Assembly (NCBI RefSeq): GCF_009905735.1
Contig: NZ_JAAALE010000004.1
Coordinates: 170,908-234,907 of the forward strand
Length of the DNA: 64,000 nt
Direction: 5' to 3'
Source of the DNA: Porphyrobacter sp. SLTP
Lineage (GTDB): Bacteria > Pseudomonadota > Alphaproteobacteria > Sphingomonadales > Sphingomonadaceae
Shown here: piece after piece, positions 1-9,491 of the stretch
How the letters are laid out: the number at the start of each line of letters is the position of its first letter
How positions within the stretch are numbered: the first letter of the stretch is position 1
Program-made: the position numbers and the translations under genes
Notes under the pieces: generated by a model
Databases searched by the model: none
Seen by the model: only the letters and a program-made list of their open reading frames with translations
What the model was told of the DNA's origin: nothing

Positions 1-2412
1 GGTGCGCAAGGTTGCGCCGACAGTGCGCGGCGCTCCGAGGATCGCGGTAACGAGGCCGAAAGCGCCCGGGCCGAGCGTCTCGTAATAGTCGGTGCCGATA
101 AGGTTGCGCGCCCAGAATGACAGGTCCCACCGTCCGTCCTCGCGCCGTAGGCCGATACGCGCATTGACCAGCCCGTAGCCCGGCACCTCGGAGAAGCGCG
201 AATTGGTGACAGCGGTGAAGATCGCCGAACGGTGCGAGTAATCCGCGCGGGTGTAGAGCTCGACCGGCGCGCCGCCCCATTCGCCGAGCGGCGCGGCATA
301 ATCGGCCGCCAGCGAGTATGTGAACTTCGGCACGCCAGCGAGCACCTCGCCCGTCAGATCCTGGATCTGCCCGGTGTTGGCCCGCTCGGGTGCCTGCGGG
401 GCGTTGGGGAAGCTGACGTAATAGGCATCGGTGTAAGCCGCCGAAGCGGTCAGCTTCAGGCTGTCGGTCGGCGCGGCGATCACGTCCGCCTCGATCCCGC
501 GCGAACGCACCTTGGGCGCGTTGGCGATGTACTGGCGGAACACCGTGGGATTGAGCGGGTCCTGATCGGTAATCGCGGTCTGGTAGTCCGTGATGTCGGT
601 CCAGAAGCCCGCGAGGTTCGCCGTCAATCGCCGGTCGAGCAGGCTCGCCTTAAGACCGACTTCGTAGGAGGTCACATCTTCAGGGCGCACCTCGGGATCG
701 ACCCCGTTGGGCAGCGCGGTCAAATTGAGGCCCGGCGACTTGCGCCCCCAGCTGAACGAGCCATAGGCCAGCACATCGTCGGCAACGTTGTAGGACACCG
801 CCAGCAGACCCGACAGGTTGTTGTCGGTGAACTTCGTCGCGTAGCTTATCTCGGGGCCGAAATTGTTGCGGATGTTGCGCACCGGGGTCTGCAAGGCTGT
901 CGGCAGACTGGCGATCGGAACGCCGCCGGTCTGGCGCTGGTCGTAGCTGCCTTCCTTGCGCTCGTTGGTGTAACGCAGGCCCGCGGTGACTTGCAGCGCG
1001 TCGGTCACCTTCCACACGCTCTGGCCGAACAGCGCAAAGCTCTTGGTCTCCGGCGCCGAGATGCCTTCATAGGCAAAGCCGTTGAGCGCGGCGGTGGACA
1101 CAGCGGCGGGCACGGCGGGCACGAACCATTTGGGCGCGGCGCTGCCAAAGTCGAAGTTGGTCGTCCCTCGGTTGGTCTGCCAGTAGTAGTAGGCCCCCAG
1201 CGAATAACTGAGCGGGCGATCATCCTGCGAGGCGAGGCGCAGCTCCTGACTGAACTGGCGCAACCGGTTGACCACCTGCGCGCGGGTGATCACCGGCAGG
1301 CTGGTGCTGTCGCCATCATTGGCCGGGTCCCAGTCCCACCAGCGGTAGGCCGAGATGGAGGTCAATTTGGCGCTGCCGAGGTCCCATGTGAGGGTGCCCT
1401 GAACGCCGTAGCTTTCCATGTCCGACTGGTAGGGGGAATCGGAGTCCCCCAGCCTCGCAAAGGGATCGACCACCGACAGCGGGCGGCCTGCGCGCGTGGT
1501 GCGGTCAATGATATTGTTGGGGATCGCCGCGCCATTGTCGAAGGTGGTGAAGACATCGGCGACCACGTTGAGCACGAAGTCCTGCCGCTGCTTGGCATAA
1601 TCGCCGATCAGCAGCAGCGAGAGGTTGGAGGCGGGCTCCACCAGCAATTGCCCGCGCACCGTGACGTTTTCGAGATCCTGCGCCTCCTCGCCGTTGAAGC
1701 GGTTGATGAGGAAGCCGTCGCGATTGCTCTGCGCAAAGCTCAGGCGGAAAGCGGCCAGATCCTCGACCAGCGCGCCGCTGACGGAGCCTCGCACCTGGTG
1801 GTAGCCATAGTCGCCGAAAGTGACGTCGCCGACAAAGCTCGGATCGTAAGTCGGGCGGCGGGTACGGATGTTGATCGCGCCCGCCGTGGTGTTACGCCCG
1901 AACAGCGTGCCCTGCGGCCCGCGCAGCACCTCGATTTGTTCGATGTCGATCAGGTCGAACTGCGCCTGCCCCGGGCGTGCATAGAATACGTCGTCGATGT
2001 AGAAGCCGACACCGGGATCGAGCCCGTCATTGGTCAGCGCGATATTCGCGCCCAGCCCGCGGATGTTGATGTTGGTGTTGCGCGGATTGAAGCTTACCAC
2101 CTTGAGGCTGGGGACGAGCTGCTGGAAATCGCCGAGCTGGCTGATGTTCGCGTCTTCGATAGTGCTCGCGTCGATGACAGAGATGGCGACCGGAATGGTC
2201 TGCACGTCCTCGTCACGGCGGCGCACGCCGGTGACGACGATGGCGTTGCCGGCCTCGGCCTCGGCTGCCTCGACGGCGGTGTCAGCGCCAACATCAAAGG
2301 ATGCGTCGGAAGGTGTGGTCTCGGTAGCATGCGCGGCCGACGTGAAGGCCAGCCCCGCAGCGGCCGAGGTGAGAAGCAACGCCTTGCGTGAGCGGAAGGG
2401 GAAATGTGTCAT
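1..2412 (-). CDS. TonB-dependent outer-membrane receptor (3' end beyond window)
   Basis: The reverse strand encodes at least 804 residues from the ATG at 2412. A signal peptide ends near AHA (residues 27-29), then comes a TonB-box-like IVVTG (58-62) and a plug domain with TIPVAISVID, RGLGANIAL and the conserved EVLRGPQGTLFGRNTTAGAINI-type stretch. The rest is a long beta-barrel with many aromatic-rich strands. The family imports siderophores, vitamins or glycans across the outer membrane using TonB-ExbBD energy; the substrate cannot be read from sequence. The protein still reads as a late barrel strand at base 1 (GATLRT), so probably only a few residues are missing. A long open frame on the opposite strand is an antisense shadow of this gene. 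Confidence 0.93.
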   Translation of the reverse strand, partial: MTHFPFRSRKALLLTSAAAGLAFTSAAHATETTPSDASFDVGADTAVEAAEAEAGNAIVVTGVRRRDEDVQTIPVAISVIDASTIEDANISQLGDFQQLVPSLKVVSFNPRNTNINIRGLGANIALTNDGLDPGVGFYIDDVFYARPGQAQFDLIDIEQIEVLRGPQGTLFGRNTTAGAINIRTRRPTYDPSFVGDVTFGDYGYHQVRGSVSGALVEDLAAFRLSFAQSNRDGFLINRFNGEEAQDLENVTVRGQLLVEPASNLSLLLIGDYAKQRQDFVLNVVADVFTTFDNGAAIPNNIIDRTTRAGRPLSVVDPFARLGDSDSPYQSDMESYGVQGTLTWDLGSAKLTSISAYRWWDWDPANDGDSTSLPVITRAQVVNRLRQFSQELRLASQDDRPLSYSLGAYYYWQTNRGTTNFDFGSAAPKWFVPAVPAAVSTAALNGFAYEGISAPETKSFALFGQSVWKVTDALQVTAGLRYTNERKEGSYDQRQTGGVPIASLPTALQTPVRNIRNNFGPEISYATKFTDNNLSGLLAVSYNVADDVLAYGSFSWGRKSPGLNLTALPNGVDPEVRPEDVTSYEVGLKASLLDRRLTANLAGFWTDITDYQTAITDQDPLNPTVFRQYIANAPKVRSRGIEADVIAAPTDSLKLTASAAYTDAYYVSFPNAPQAPERANTGQIQDLTGEVLAGVPKFTYSLAADYAAPLGEWGGAPVELYTRADYSHRSAIFTAVTNSRFSEVPGYGLVNARIGLRREDGRWDLSFWARNLIGTDYYETLGPGAFGLVTAILGAPRTVGATLRT

Positions 2413-3505
2413 GGGTCGAAAATCAGCCTTGGCGGGCCCGCAGCAGGCACAGGTCTCCCACGCCTCAGGCCATGATGGCGCAGCGGAAGGGGCCCAGCGC
2501 GGGCGAAGGAATTGTCGCGGATGAAAGACAGGCAAGACCGGACTACGCGCGCCCTGGCGAAGGCACGGCAGCAACGTGATGTCAGATCAGATCACACGCC
2601 GCCGCATCGCGGGGCGCGCATCCAGTCGTAGCTGTCAGAGTCTACAGGGGGTGGTTCGCATCGTATTACCTCATCAAAGAATGGAGGAACACGAAGCCTG
2701 GCGCTGCCGCCCCAGCATCGCGCGCTTTAGCTTTTGGTGACGCGGAGCAAGCTGCTTCCTGATCAAATGCCGCGGGCCCTTAAGTGGGCCAGACTTACTG
2801 GGGGACACCCTCCAGCGCTATATCAACTAATTCAGTTGAGATAAGGCGTCAACCGTGTTCGGAGGTGATCCGACGCAAGAAAATCTCACTTCGCTTGATA
2901 GCTGGCCTTTGGCCTAGCGCCGCTCGATGGGAGCACGGCACGAAAAGGGTAAGCGGAGTGTCCAATCAGGTTCGCCCGCGAACGGCATGAATCGTCTCGG
3001 AGGGCGCTTTCTGATTTGCGAGCATCGGGAAACCACCATCGTAGAGGCAGCTTCAGGGAATGCCGGTCATTCGCCATGCGGTTTGGGAACGACCGCAAAG
3101 TCCCACAAGCCCACGGCAATAGGAGCGCGCCGCGCGCAAAGATGGGCCGGACGGTGTCGCTCAATTTGGCAAGTTGGCCGCAGAGGTTCGCCCACGCAGC
3201 CATCATCCTCCGCCGTTTCTCAAACAAATCGGGTGCGGAAGTAGGCGACCTCGGTTTTGGTGCCAGTCACGTGAGAGAGAGCCGTTTCGCAGCTTTCCCA
3301 AGCGAAGTTCCTGCGCTCGGCAACCTACCCGCGAAATGAGCTTCGGAGCCCGTGGACCGAAATCCTGGCGTCTGACTTCATCCGGCGGAGCAGCATAGAC
3401 TTGGCCATATTGGACATGCGTCCGCCCTTGAAATCCTCACGCTTGAAGCAGAATGCTTGGCCAGATTACGCGGGAAAAGCTCCAAAACCTCCGGCGCTCC
3501 GCCAA
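2413..3505. other. Gene-poor intergenic region upstream of the TonB receptor
   Basis: About 1.1 kb between the receptor start and the stop of the histidine kinase. Several short overlapping open frames exist on both strands, but none has a ribosome-binding site, recognisable motif or sustained coding bias. The base composition is less GC-rich than the flanking genes. It should contain the receptor promoter. A perfect 6-bp-arm palindrome at 2823-2839 is listed separately. A short hairpin-capable stretch lies near 2901-2920 (GCTGGCC/GGCCTAGC). It could hold a decayed gene, but none can be named. Confidence 0.6.
2823..2839. promoter_or_regulatory. Candidate operator palindrome
   Basis: TCAACT-AATTC-AGTTGA is a perfect inverted repeat with 6-bp arms and a 5-bp centre. 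It lies in the long non-coding region about 410 bp upstream of the TonB receptor start. A 14-of-17 match occurs at 38934-38950, upstream of an alpha/beta hydrolase. The size and symmetry suit a dimeric MarR/TetR-type repressor. The regulator is not identified in this window. Confidence 0.4.
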
Positions 3506-6500
3506 TCAATATCGTGGGCGATCCGATCCGTGCCATTTCGCATAGGCGATCCGCGCGGGGATATGCAGCTCGACCACGGTGCCAAAGCCGCTGGCGCTCT
3601 CCACCACCAGCTTGCCGCCGATCGCCTCGATCCGCTCCTTCATCCCGAGCAGGCCAAAATGGCCGGGTGTTCCGCCTTCAGCGATAATCTTCTGGTGCAT
3701 GCCGATTCCATTGTCGCGGACATAGGCGACAAAGGTCCAGCGACCAAAGCGGAGCCCCACCTCGATCCGGCTGGCCTGCGAATGGGCGACCGCATTGCTC
3801 AGAGCCTCCCCCAGCACTGCCAGCAGATCGTCGATAACTGCGGACGCGATCGGCCGCGGTGTGCGGGCGAGCGCGATCGGCGCGATCCTATCTTGCGGGA
3901 AGATCTCGTTGCCCACCAGCCGCGTGAGCTCCTCGGTGAAATCATGGGCGCGCTGGCGGCGCAGACCGGTGACCCGCTCGCGGCCTTCAACCAGCACCTC
4001 CTCCGCTCGCTCAAGGGCGGGCTGGAGAATCGCCTGGGCTTCGGCATCATCGCCAAACCGATCGGCGACCGCCTGAAAGCGCAGGATCAGGCCCTGTACA
4101 CCCTGTATCATGGTGTCGTGCAGCTCGCGCGCGATCCGCTCACGTTCGCCCGTGCGCACCAGCATACGAACCCGCATCTGGCTGCTGACCTGCTGCAAAC
4201 GGATCGCATATATAAGATACAGCAGTCCGCACACCGCGAGCACCGTGAGGCAGCGGAACCACCACGTCTGATAAAAGGCATAGGCGATGGTGAAGGCGAG
4301 CACGGCCGGTTTGCGGCTGACGACCCCGTCCTCGTTCACAGCCAGCAGTTCGAAGCGATAATCGCCCGGATCGAGGCCCGAAAAACTGGCAGAGCGGCGG
4401 TGCCCGGCGTCGACCCAGTCATTGGTGTGACCGATCAGGCGGTAGCGGAACCGGACCCGATCAGGAACGGCGAGACTGGTGGCGGTGTATTCGATCGTGA
4501 ATGCCGTTACATGCGCCGCCAAGGCGAGTCCGGGCCGCGCGGCGACGCGCTCCTGCCCAAAGGCAATGGCCCGGATGATCTGATCGGGCGGACGGGTGTC
4601 CACTGTCAGCCCGGCGGGATCGATATATTCGACCGTGTCCCGCGTGGCGAACCAGAGGCGGCCATCTTTACCGGCGACGATTTGGGTGCCCGACGATTTC
4701 TGGGCGAAGCTGGTGAGGCCATCGCGGAAGTCGAACAGGCGGTAGGGCACATCCGAGCCGGGGTGTGCCAGCGCGCGTTCGAGATCAGCGGTCTTCAGCC
4801 GCACCACACCAAGATCGCCAATCGTCCAGCTCTCTCCGGTTGGCGTTTGAACGAGGCCATTGATCGAACTCGCCCAAGGGTAGCGGCCTGAGGTCAGTGT
4901 CGGGCTGCCCGGCAGAAGCGGGGCGGCAAGGCCGGCCGCACCACTTGTGTAAAGCGTGCGCGCGCCGGGAAGCAGCCCTTCGACGCCGTCGCTTGCCACG
5001 CCGTTGTCGGTCAGCACCACGAAGGGCGTAGCAACGTTGCCGTCCAGCGCCGTCCCGCGCAAATGGATCGCGGCTCGCCCGTCAGCCATGATCGCGACAT
5101 TGCCGGGAATATTCACTTTGCCAGCGATGCCCGGCCATGCGCGAACCTGTCCGGCTTCAAGCACGAACAACCCATTTTGCAGCGCGGGGAGCCACAGCCG
5201 GCCCTGCGCATCCTCGCCGCAGGAATTGGCTGCAAAGCTTGTCGGCAGGGGGAAGGTCGCAGCCACCCGGCCGCCCTGCCAGCGCAGCGCCTTGCCGCGC
5301 AGCACGATCCAGATGCCCCCGCCTTGGGCCTTGCAGATCGCCTCGATCAGCACGGGCGAAGCAAGGATCGGCTGCGGGTCTGCGCGCGGGCTGACGGCGA
5401 AGACGGTCTTGTCGTTAGCGATATAGACGGTTCCGGCCTGATCGACTGCCAGCATGTGGTTGGTCGCAGGGCCCGCCGGCACGCCGCGTGCGGCACGGAT
5501 CGGCACGCGGCGGACCATGTTGAGCCCCATCTCGCCACCGATCCAGATATTGCCCTCGCGATCCTCGAATACTGCGCGCACCGGATCGGAGAGGAGACCG
5601 TTGCGGCTGGTCAAGTGGGCCATGGTGCGACGCGCACCGGCGGGCGTATTGATGCGGAACACGCCGTCGCTCCAGGTGGCTATCCACAGGTCACCATGAC
5701 GGTCGAACAGGGTCCGGATGCCAAAGGGTATGGGAAAGGCAGGGCCGTTCGCGATCACCCGACCATGCCGTGCGATGGCGCGGGTCCGCTCCTTTTCAGT
5801 CAGCCAGATCGTGCCATCGAGTGCTTCGGCCAGGGTGGCGCGCGGCTCAGTCGCGATCCCGGTCGGCGTGAAGCGATCCGTACCCGGCGCTTTGCGATAG
5901 ACCGCATCATCCACCGTCAGCCAGAACGTCCCGTCGCGCGCAAACAGGGGGTGCCATGCCTGCTTTTCGGGGAGGCCGGAGATCGTGTCGAACTCGGTCC
6001 AGCGCCCCTTGTACCAGCGCGCAAGTGAGCGACTGCTGCGCCCGCCACGTGTCACCCAGATAGCTCCGTCGGGCCCTTCGGTAATGTCATTCACCTCGCG
6101 CGAGGAGCCCGGCATGCCCGCCGAGGACAGCTTTCCCCCGCGCCAGACCAGCATGCCTTTGCGGCGGGCAAGACCGATCCACAGCGTGCCATCGCGTGCG
6201 GCAAGCAACCGGGCGACCACGATCCGCGCGGGATCGGTCGGTCGCGGCCCGATCCGCTCGAAGGTCAGTCCGTCGAAGCGATGTAGCCCGTCCACCCCGC
6301 CCACCCACAGGAACCCGTCGCGGGTCTGTGTGATCGCGTTGATGCGGCTGGGCGAACCTTCCTCAAGCGACCAGTGGTGCAGCTTGTAGCCTTCGATCGG
6401 CATGATCGCGTCGCTCTGGGATGTGCCCGGTGCAGCGCCCGATGGCAGGGCGACTAGCCCCAGCAGCAGTCCCGCACAGGCTGCGCGCGCGACACGGCGC

Positions 6501-6520
6501 AGGACCCTCCTAAAGCTCAA
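3506..6520 (-). CDS. Sensor histidine kinase with periplasmic two-component-regulator propeller
   Basis: This 1004-residue protein has a signal-like leader (residues 1-29, ending SGAA). Repeated Reg_prop blades follow (GFLWVGG, GTLWIGL, GAIWVTR, GTFWLTV, GTIWLTE, GDLWIAT, GNIWIGG), then a YYY-type domain (about 655-760, ending near DPGDYRFELLAVNEDG). One membrane span lies near 768-790 (WWFRCLTVLAVCGLLYLIYAI). The cytoplasmic HisKA_3 dimerisation/phosphoacceptor motif is ERIARELHD with His801, followed by a HATPase domain (EALSNAVAHSQ; DNGIGM; GLLGMKERIEAIGG). The architecture matches NarL-partner kinases that sense an extracytoplasmic ligand. The start overlaps the response regulator by 11 bp, so the two are co-transcribed, probably with translational coupling. 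The signal sensed is unknown; the divergent operon at 7308 is the obvious candidate target. Confidence 0.93.
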   Translation of the reverse strand: MSFRRVLRRVARAACAGLLLGLVALPSGAAPGTSQSDAIMPIEGYKLHHWSLEEGSPSRINAITQTRDGFLWVGGVDGLHRFDGLTFERIGPRPTDPARIVVARLLAARDGTLWIGLARRKGMLVWRGGKLSSAGMPGSSREVNDITEGPDGAIWVTRGGRSSRSLARWYKGRWTEFDTISGLPEKQAWHPLFARDGTFWLTVDDAVYRKAPGTDRFTPTGIATEPRATLAEALDGTIWLTEKERTRAIARHGRVIANGPAFPIPFGIRTLFDRHGDLWIATWSDGVFRINTPAGARRTMAHLTSRNGLLSDPVRAVFEDREGNIWIGGEMGLNMVRRVPIRAARGVPAGPATNHMLAVDQAGTVYIANDKTVFAVSPRADPQPILASPVLIEAICKAQGGGIWIVLRGKALRWQGGRVAATFPLPTSFAANSCGEDAQGRLWLPALQNGLFVLEAGQVRAWPGIAGKVNIPGNVAIMADGRAAIHLRGTALDGNVATPFVVLTDNGVASDGVEGLLPGARTLYTSGAAGLAAPLLPGSPTLTSGRYPWASSINGLVQTPTGESWTIGDLGVVRLKTADLERALAHPGSDVPYRLFDFRDGLTSFAQKSSGTQIVAGKDGRLWFATRDTVEYIDPAGLTVDTRPPDQIIRAIAFGQERVAARPGLALAAHVTAFTIEYTATSLAVPDRVRFRYRLIGHTNDWVDAGHRRSASFSGLDPGDYRFELLAVNEDGVVSRKPAVLAFTIAYAFYQTWWFRCLTVLAVCGLLYLIYAIRLQQVSSQMRVRMLVRTGERERIARELHDTMIQGVQGLILRFQAVADRFGDDAEAQAILQPALERAEEVLVEGRERVTGLRRQRAHDFTEELTRLVGNEIFPQDRIAPIALARTPRPIASAVIDDLLAVLGEALSNAVAHSQASRIEVGLRFGRWTFVAYVRDNGIGMHQKIIAEGGTPGHFGLLGMKERIEAIGGKLVVESASGFGTVVELHIPARIAYAKWHGSDRPRY

Positions 6521-7145
6521 TGATGCCCCGCTTGGCCGCGGTCGTCACTGCGAGGGTGCGGTCATTGACCTGAAGTTTGGCGAAGATACTCTTGATGTTC
6601 GATTTCACGGTCTCTTCGCCCACCCCGAGCTTCCACGCGATCTGCTTGTTGGGATGGCCGCCGGCGATGAGTTGCAGCACTTCGATCTCGCGCGGGGATA
6701 GCGGATCCTGAATAGCGTGAAGCGCGATCTCCTGCGCGATGTTGGGATGCAGGTGGCGCTGCCCGCGATAGACGGCCCGGATCGCGCCAAGCAGTTCGCG
6801 GCGCAAACTGCTTTTGAGCAGGAAACCCGCCGCCCCGGCGCGTAACGCCGCAAGCGCCTTGGCATCGCCCGAATAAGTCGTGAGCACGAGAATTCGCGCA
6901 TCGGGATAATCGGCGCGGATCGCCTCGGTCGCCTCGACCCCGCCCATGTCCGGCATCTGCAAATCCATCAGCACGACATCGGGACGCAGCGCGCCAAACT
7001 GAGCGATCGCCTCACGTCCGCCCGTAGCTTCGCCAGCGATGGCCATGTCGGTCTGAAGCGCAATGATCGCCGCGACCCCTTCGCGCAGGATGGGGTGATC
7101 GTCGACGATCAGAACCCGGATCGGGCCGGGAGAGGTGCCAGACAT
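6510..7145 (-). CDS. NarL/FixJ-family response regulator
   Basis: The 211-residue regulator has a receiver domain at 9-125: acidic pocket VDDHP, phosphoacceptor Asp61 in VVLMDLQMPD, switch Thr89/Thr90, and Lys111 in FLLKSS. The C-terminal LuxR-type helix-turn-helix is near 148-205 (LSPREIEVLQLIAGG, NKQIAWKLGVGEETVKSNIKSIFAKL). It is the first gene of a pair with the propeller histidine kinase and should be phosphorylated by it. It is transcribed divergently from the seven-gene operon that starts at 7308. The 162-bp gap carries a G-rich/C-rich inverted repeat, so it plausibly controls that operon and itself. Confidence 0.95.
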   Translation of the reverse strand: MSGTSPGPIRVLIVDDHPILREGVAAIIALQTDMAIAGEATGGREAIAQFGALRPDVVLMDLQMPDMGGVEATEAIRADYPDARILVLTTYSGDAKALAALRAGAAGFLLKSSLRRELLGAIRAVYRGQRHLHPNIAQEIALHAIQDPLSPREIEVLQLIAGGHPNKQIAWKLGVGEETVKSNIKSIFAKLQVNDRTLAVTTAAKRGIIEL

Positions 7146-7202
7146 CAGGTTTGAGCTCCCTTCCTTGGAATTACGCCGCCATACGGATCGGATATCACGT
7201 TT

Positions 7203-7266
7203 GCGGGGGATGCGAGATACCCGAAAGCGGGCGCGGGCGTCCCCCCGTCCGGGTGTATCCCCCCGC
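7203..7266. promoter_or_regulatory. Inverted repeat in divergent promoter region
   Basis: GCGGGGGATGC (7203-7213) and GTATCCCCCCGC (7255-7266) are near-exact reverse complements, with one extra G and one mismatch. They lie between the response-regulator start (7145) and the hydrolase start (7308). The spacing, about four helical turns, and the position suggest two half-sites or two operators for the adjacent NarL-type regulator. This is inference from position and symmetry only. Confidence 0.4.
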
Positions 7267-7307
7267 GACTTCGAGCGCCATTCTCATGACGCAAGGAGGA
7301 CGCGAGC

Positions 7308-8264
7308 ATGAACGCTGAAACGGATGGTCTTGATCGCCGCCAGTTCATTGCTGCGGGGACATCTGCAGTCGCTTTCGCAGCGATACCACCGCTCGCCGCC
7401 GCACCACCAAACTCGGCATCAGGAGAACGCAGGATGGGTACGATCACCACCAAGGACGGCACCGTAATCTTCTTCAAGGACTGGGGACCCAAGGACGCGC
7501 AGCCGATCGTCTTCCACCATGGCTGGCCGCTCAGCGCCGACGACTGGGACAACCAGATGATGTTCTTCCTGATGGAAGGCTTCCGGGTGATCGCCCACGA
7601 CCGCCGCGGGCATGGCCGGTCCAGCCAGACCGATACCGGCAACGAGATGGACACCTATGCCGCCGATGTTGCCGCACTGACCGATCACCTCGACCTGAAA
7701 GGCGCGGTCCATATCGGCCATTCGACCGGCGGGGGCGAGGTGACGCGCTATGTCGCGCGCGCCAAGCCGGGGCGCGTCAGCAAAGCGGTGCTGATCGGCG
7801 CCGTGCCGCCGATCATGCTAAACACCCCGACCTATCCCGGCGGCCTGCCGATGGAGGTCTTCGACGGCTTCCGCGCGGCGCATGTCGCGAACCGAGCGCA
7901 GTTCTTCCGCGACATTCCCGAAGGCCCGTTTTACGGCTTCAACCGCCCCGGCGCGAAGGTCAGCCAGGGGTTGATCGACAACTGGTTCCGACAGGGGATG
8001 ATGGGCGGAACCAAGGCGCATTACGACTGCATCAAGGCCTTTTCCGAGACCGACTTCACCGAGGATCTGAGGGCGATCACCGTGCCCGTGTTGATCCAGC
8101 ATGGCGACGATGACCAGATCGTGCCGATTGCCCACGCCGCCGAGCTTGCAATCAAGCTTTTAAGCAAGGGCACGCTCAAGGTCTATCCCGGCCTGCCGCA
8201 CGGCATGGCCTCGACCCATCCCGAGATCATCAACCCCGATATCCTCGCCTTCATCCGGAGCTGA
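7308..8264 (+). CDS. Alpha/beta hydrolase, cofactor-free haloperoxidase-like, Tat-type leader
   Basis: 318 residues. The leader [17 protein letters not shown] is Tat-like (twin Arg at 10-11). The fold shows the oxyanion [15 protein letters not shown], the nucleophile elbow GHSTGG with Ser139, an acid in GDDDQIVP (Asp267-269) and His298 in LPHGM. This is the pattern of cofactor-free chloroperoxidase/esterase enzymes, which hydrolyse esters and can form peracids. The ATG at 7308 follows CAAGGAGG with good spacing. Met43 could start a cytoplasmic form, because bacterial homologues often begin at that point (MGTITTKDG). It is the first gene of the 7308-13701 operon, with a 4-bp gap to dps. Confidence 0.92.
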   Translation: MNAETDGLDRRQFIAAGTSAVAFAAIPPLAAAPPNSASGERRMGTITTKDGTVIFFKDWGPKDAQPIVFHHGWPLSADDWDNQMMFFLMEGFRVIAHDRRGHGRSSQTDTGNEMDTYAADVAALTDHLDLKGAVHIGHSTGGGEVTRYVARAKPGRVSKAVLIGAVPPIMLNTPTYPGGLPMEVFDGFRAAHVANRAQFFRDIPEGPFYGFNRPGAKVSQGLIDNWFRQGMMGGTKAHYDCIKAFSETDFTEDLRAITVPVLIQHGDDDQIVPIAHAAELAIKLLSKGTLKVYPGLPHGMASTHPEIINPDILAFIRS

Positions 8265-8268
8265 GGCG

Positions 8269-8751
8269 ATGACCTTCACCAGCCGCATCGACCTGTCCGA
8301 GCATGTCCGCAAGCACGCCAGCGTCCTGCTGCAAGCGCGCCTGTCAGACGCGCTCGACCTGGAGGCGCAGGCCAAGCAGGCGCATTGGAACGTCAAGGGG
8401 CCGCATTTCCTGCAACTGCACCAATTGTTCGACGCTGTGCATGATACGGTCGAGCAGTTTGTCGACCTGCTGGCCGAACGCATCACCACGCTCGGCCACA
8501 TCGCCGACGGGCGCGTGAGCACCACCGCTCAGGCGACGACGCTCTATGGCTATCCGCTCGAAGCGGCAGGCGGCGAAGCGCATTTGAAGGCTCTGGCGGG
8601 CAGTCTGGCGGTGTTCGGCAAGGCCGCGCGCGCAGCGATTGATGCGGCCAACGCCATTGGCGACGCCGACACCGCCGACCTGTTCACCCAAGTTTCGCGC
8701 GAGACCGACAAGCAGCTCTGGCTGCTCGAAGCGCACCTTCAGGTTCACTGA
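8269..8751 (+). CDS. dps: Dps-family ferritin-like DNA/iron protection protein
   Basis: The 160-residue four-helix protein has the intersubunit ferroxidase residues of Dps: QAHWNVKGPHF on helix A and FDAVHDTVEQFVDLLAER on helix B. Dps dodecamers oxidise ferrous iron with hydrogen peroxide and can coat DNA, limiting Fenton damage. The length is normal for the family. The start is 4 bp after the hydrolase stop, so the two genes are translated from one transcript. Its place beside a haloperoxidase-like enzyme suggests an oxidative-stress role for the operon. Confidence 0.92.
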   Translation: MTFTSRIDLSEHVRKHASVLLQARLSDALDLEAQAKQAHWNVKGPHFLQLHQLFDAVHDTVEQFVDLLAERITTLGHIADGRVSTTAQATTLYGYPLEAAGGEAHLKALAGSLAVFGKAARAAIDAANAIGDADTADLFTQVSRETDKQLWLLEAHLQVH

Positions 8752-8774
8752 CCTTACCCCACAGGAGCAACTCG

Positions 8775-9452
8775 ATGACCTTCCGTGCCGCAAAGCTGAT
8801 CAATCCCGACGATACGCTGTTCATCTTCATTGATCACCAGCCGCAAATGGCCTTCGGGGTGACCAGCATTGATCGCCAGACGCTGAAGAACAACACCGTC
8901 GCGCTCGCCAAGGCGGCCAAGCTGTTTGGCGTGCCGATCATCCTCACCGCGGTCGAAACTGAGTCCTTCTCGGGCTACATTTGGCCCGAATTGCTCGATG
9001 TTGTGCAGCAGAAGCCGATCGAACGGACGTCGATGAATTCGTGGGATTCGGCCGAGCTGGTCACAGCTGTTAAGGCCAGCGGTCGCAAAAAGCTCGTCAT
9101 CGCCGCGCTCTGGACCGAGGCCTGCCTGCTGTTCCCGGCGCTGAGCGCGCTGGAAGAAGGGTTCGAGGTCTACATGGTGACCGATGCGTCGGGCGGCACT
9201 TCGCTCGAAGCGCACGAAGCGGCGATCCGGCGCATGGAACAGGCCGGCGGGCAATCGCTGACCATGATCACCGCAATCCTCGAACTGCAACGCGACTGGG
9301 CGAACCGCGCGACCTACGATGGCCTCATGGACATCGTGCGCGAGCACTGCGGGGCTTACGGCATGGGCGTCGATTACGCCTACACCATGGTCCACAAGGC
9401 CCCACAACGCGGCGGTTTTGCGCATGAGGCACCGCATCCGGCGGGGCACTGA
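8775..9452 (+). CDS. Isochorismatase-family hydrolase, YcaC-like
   Basis: 225 residues with a cysteine-hydrolase (isochorismatase) fold. Asp20 in FIFIDHQPQM and Cys117 in LWTEACLLFPAL match two catalytic positions. The third basic position probably falls near Arg84 in IERTSMNSW. The run ALSALEEGFEVYMVTDASGG is typical of the YcaC subgroup, an octameric family of unresolved substrate. The C-terminus is longer than YcaC and ends in a Gly/His-rich tail (APHPAGH). RBS CAGGAG precedes the ATG; the gap from dps is 23 bp. Confidence 0.9.
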   Translation: MTFRAAKLINPDDTLFIFIDHQPQMAFGVTSIDRQTLKNNTVALAKAAKLFGVPIILTAVETESFSGYIWPELLDVVQQKPIERTSMNSWDSAELVTAVKASGRKKLVIAALWTEACLLFPALSALEEGFEVYMVTDASGGTSLEAHEAAIRRMEQAGGQSLTMITAILELQRDWANRATYDGLMDIVREHCGAYGMGVDYAYTMVHKAPQRGGFAHEAPHPAGH

Positions 9453-9491
9453 TCGCCCCAATCCCCAGCCCCGTCCTGGAGCCTCCTGCCC

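Noticed and set aside
232..2391. Long + strand open frame of 719 codons
   Set aside because: It is antisense to a clear TonB-receptor frame with plug and barrel motifs, and GC-rich DNA often leaves such open frames.
2784..3398. Cluster of overlapping small open frames on both strands
   Set aside because: No ribosome-binding site, no motif and no consistent frame; kept as an unassigned gap.
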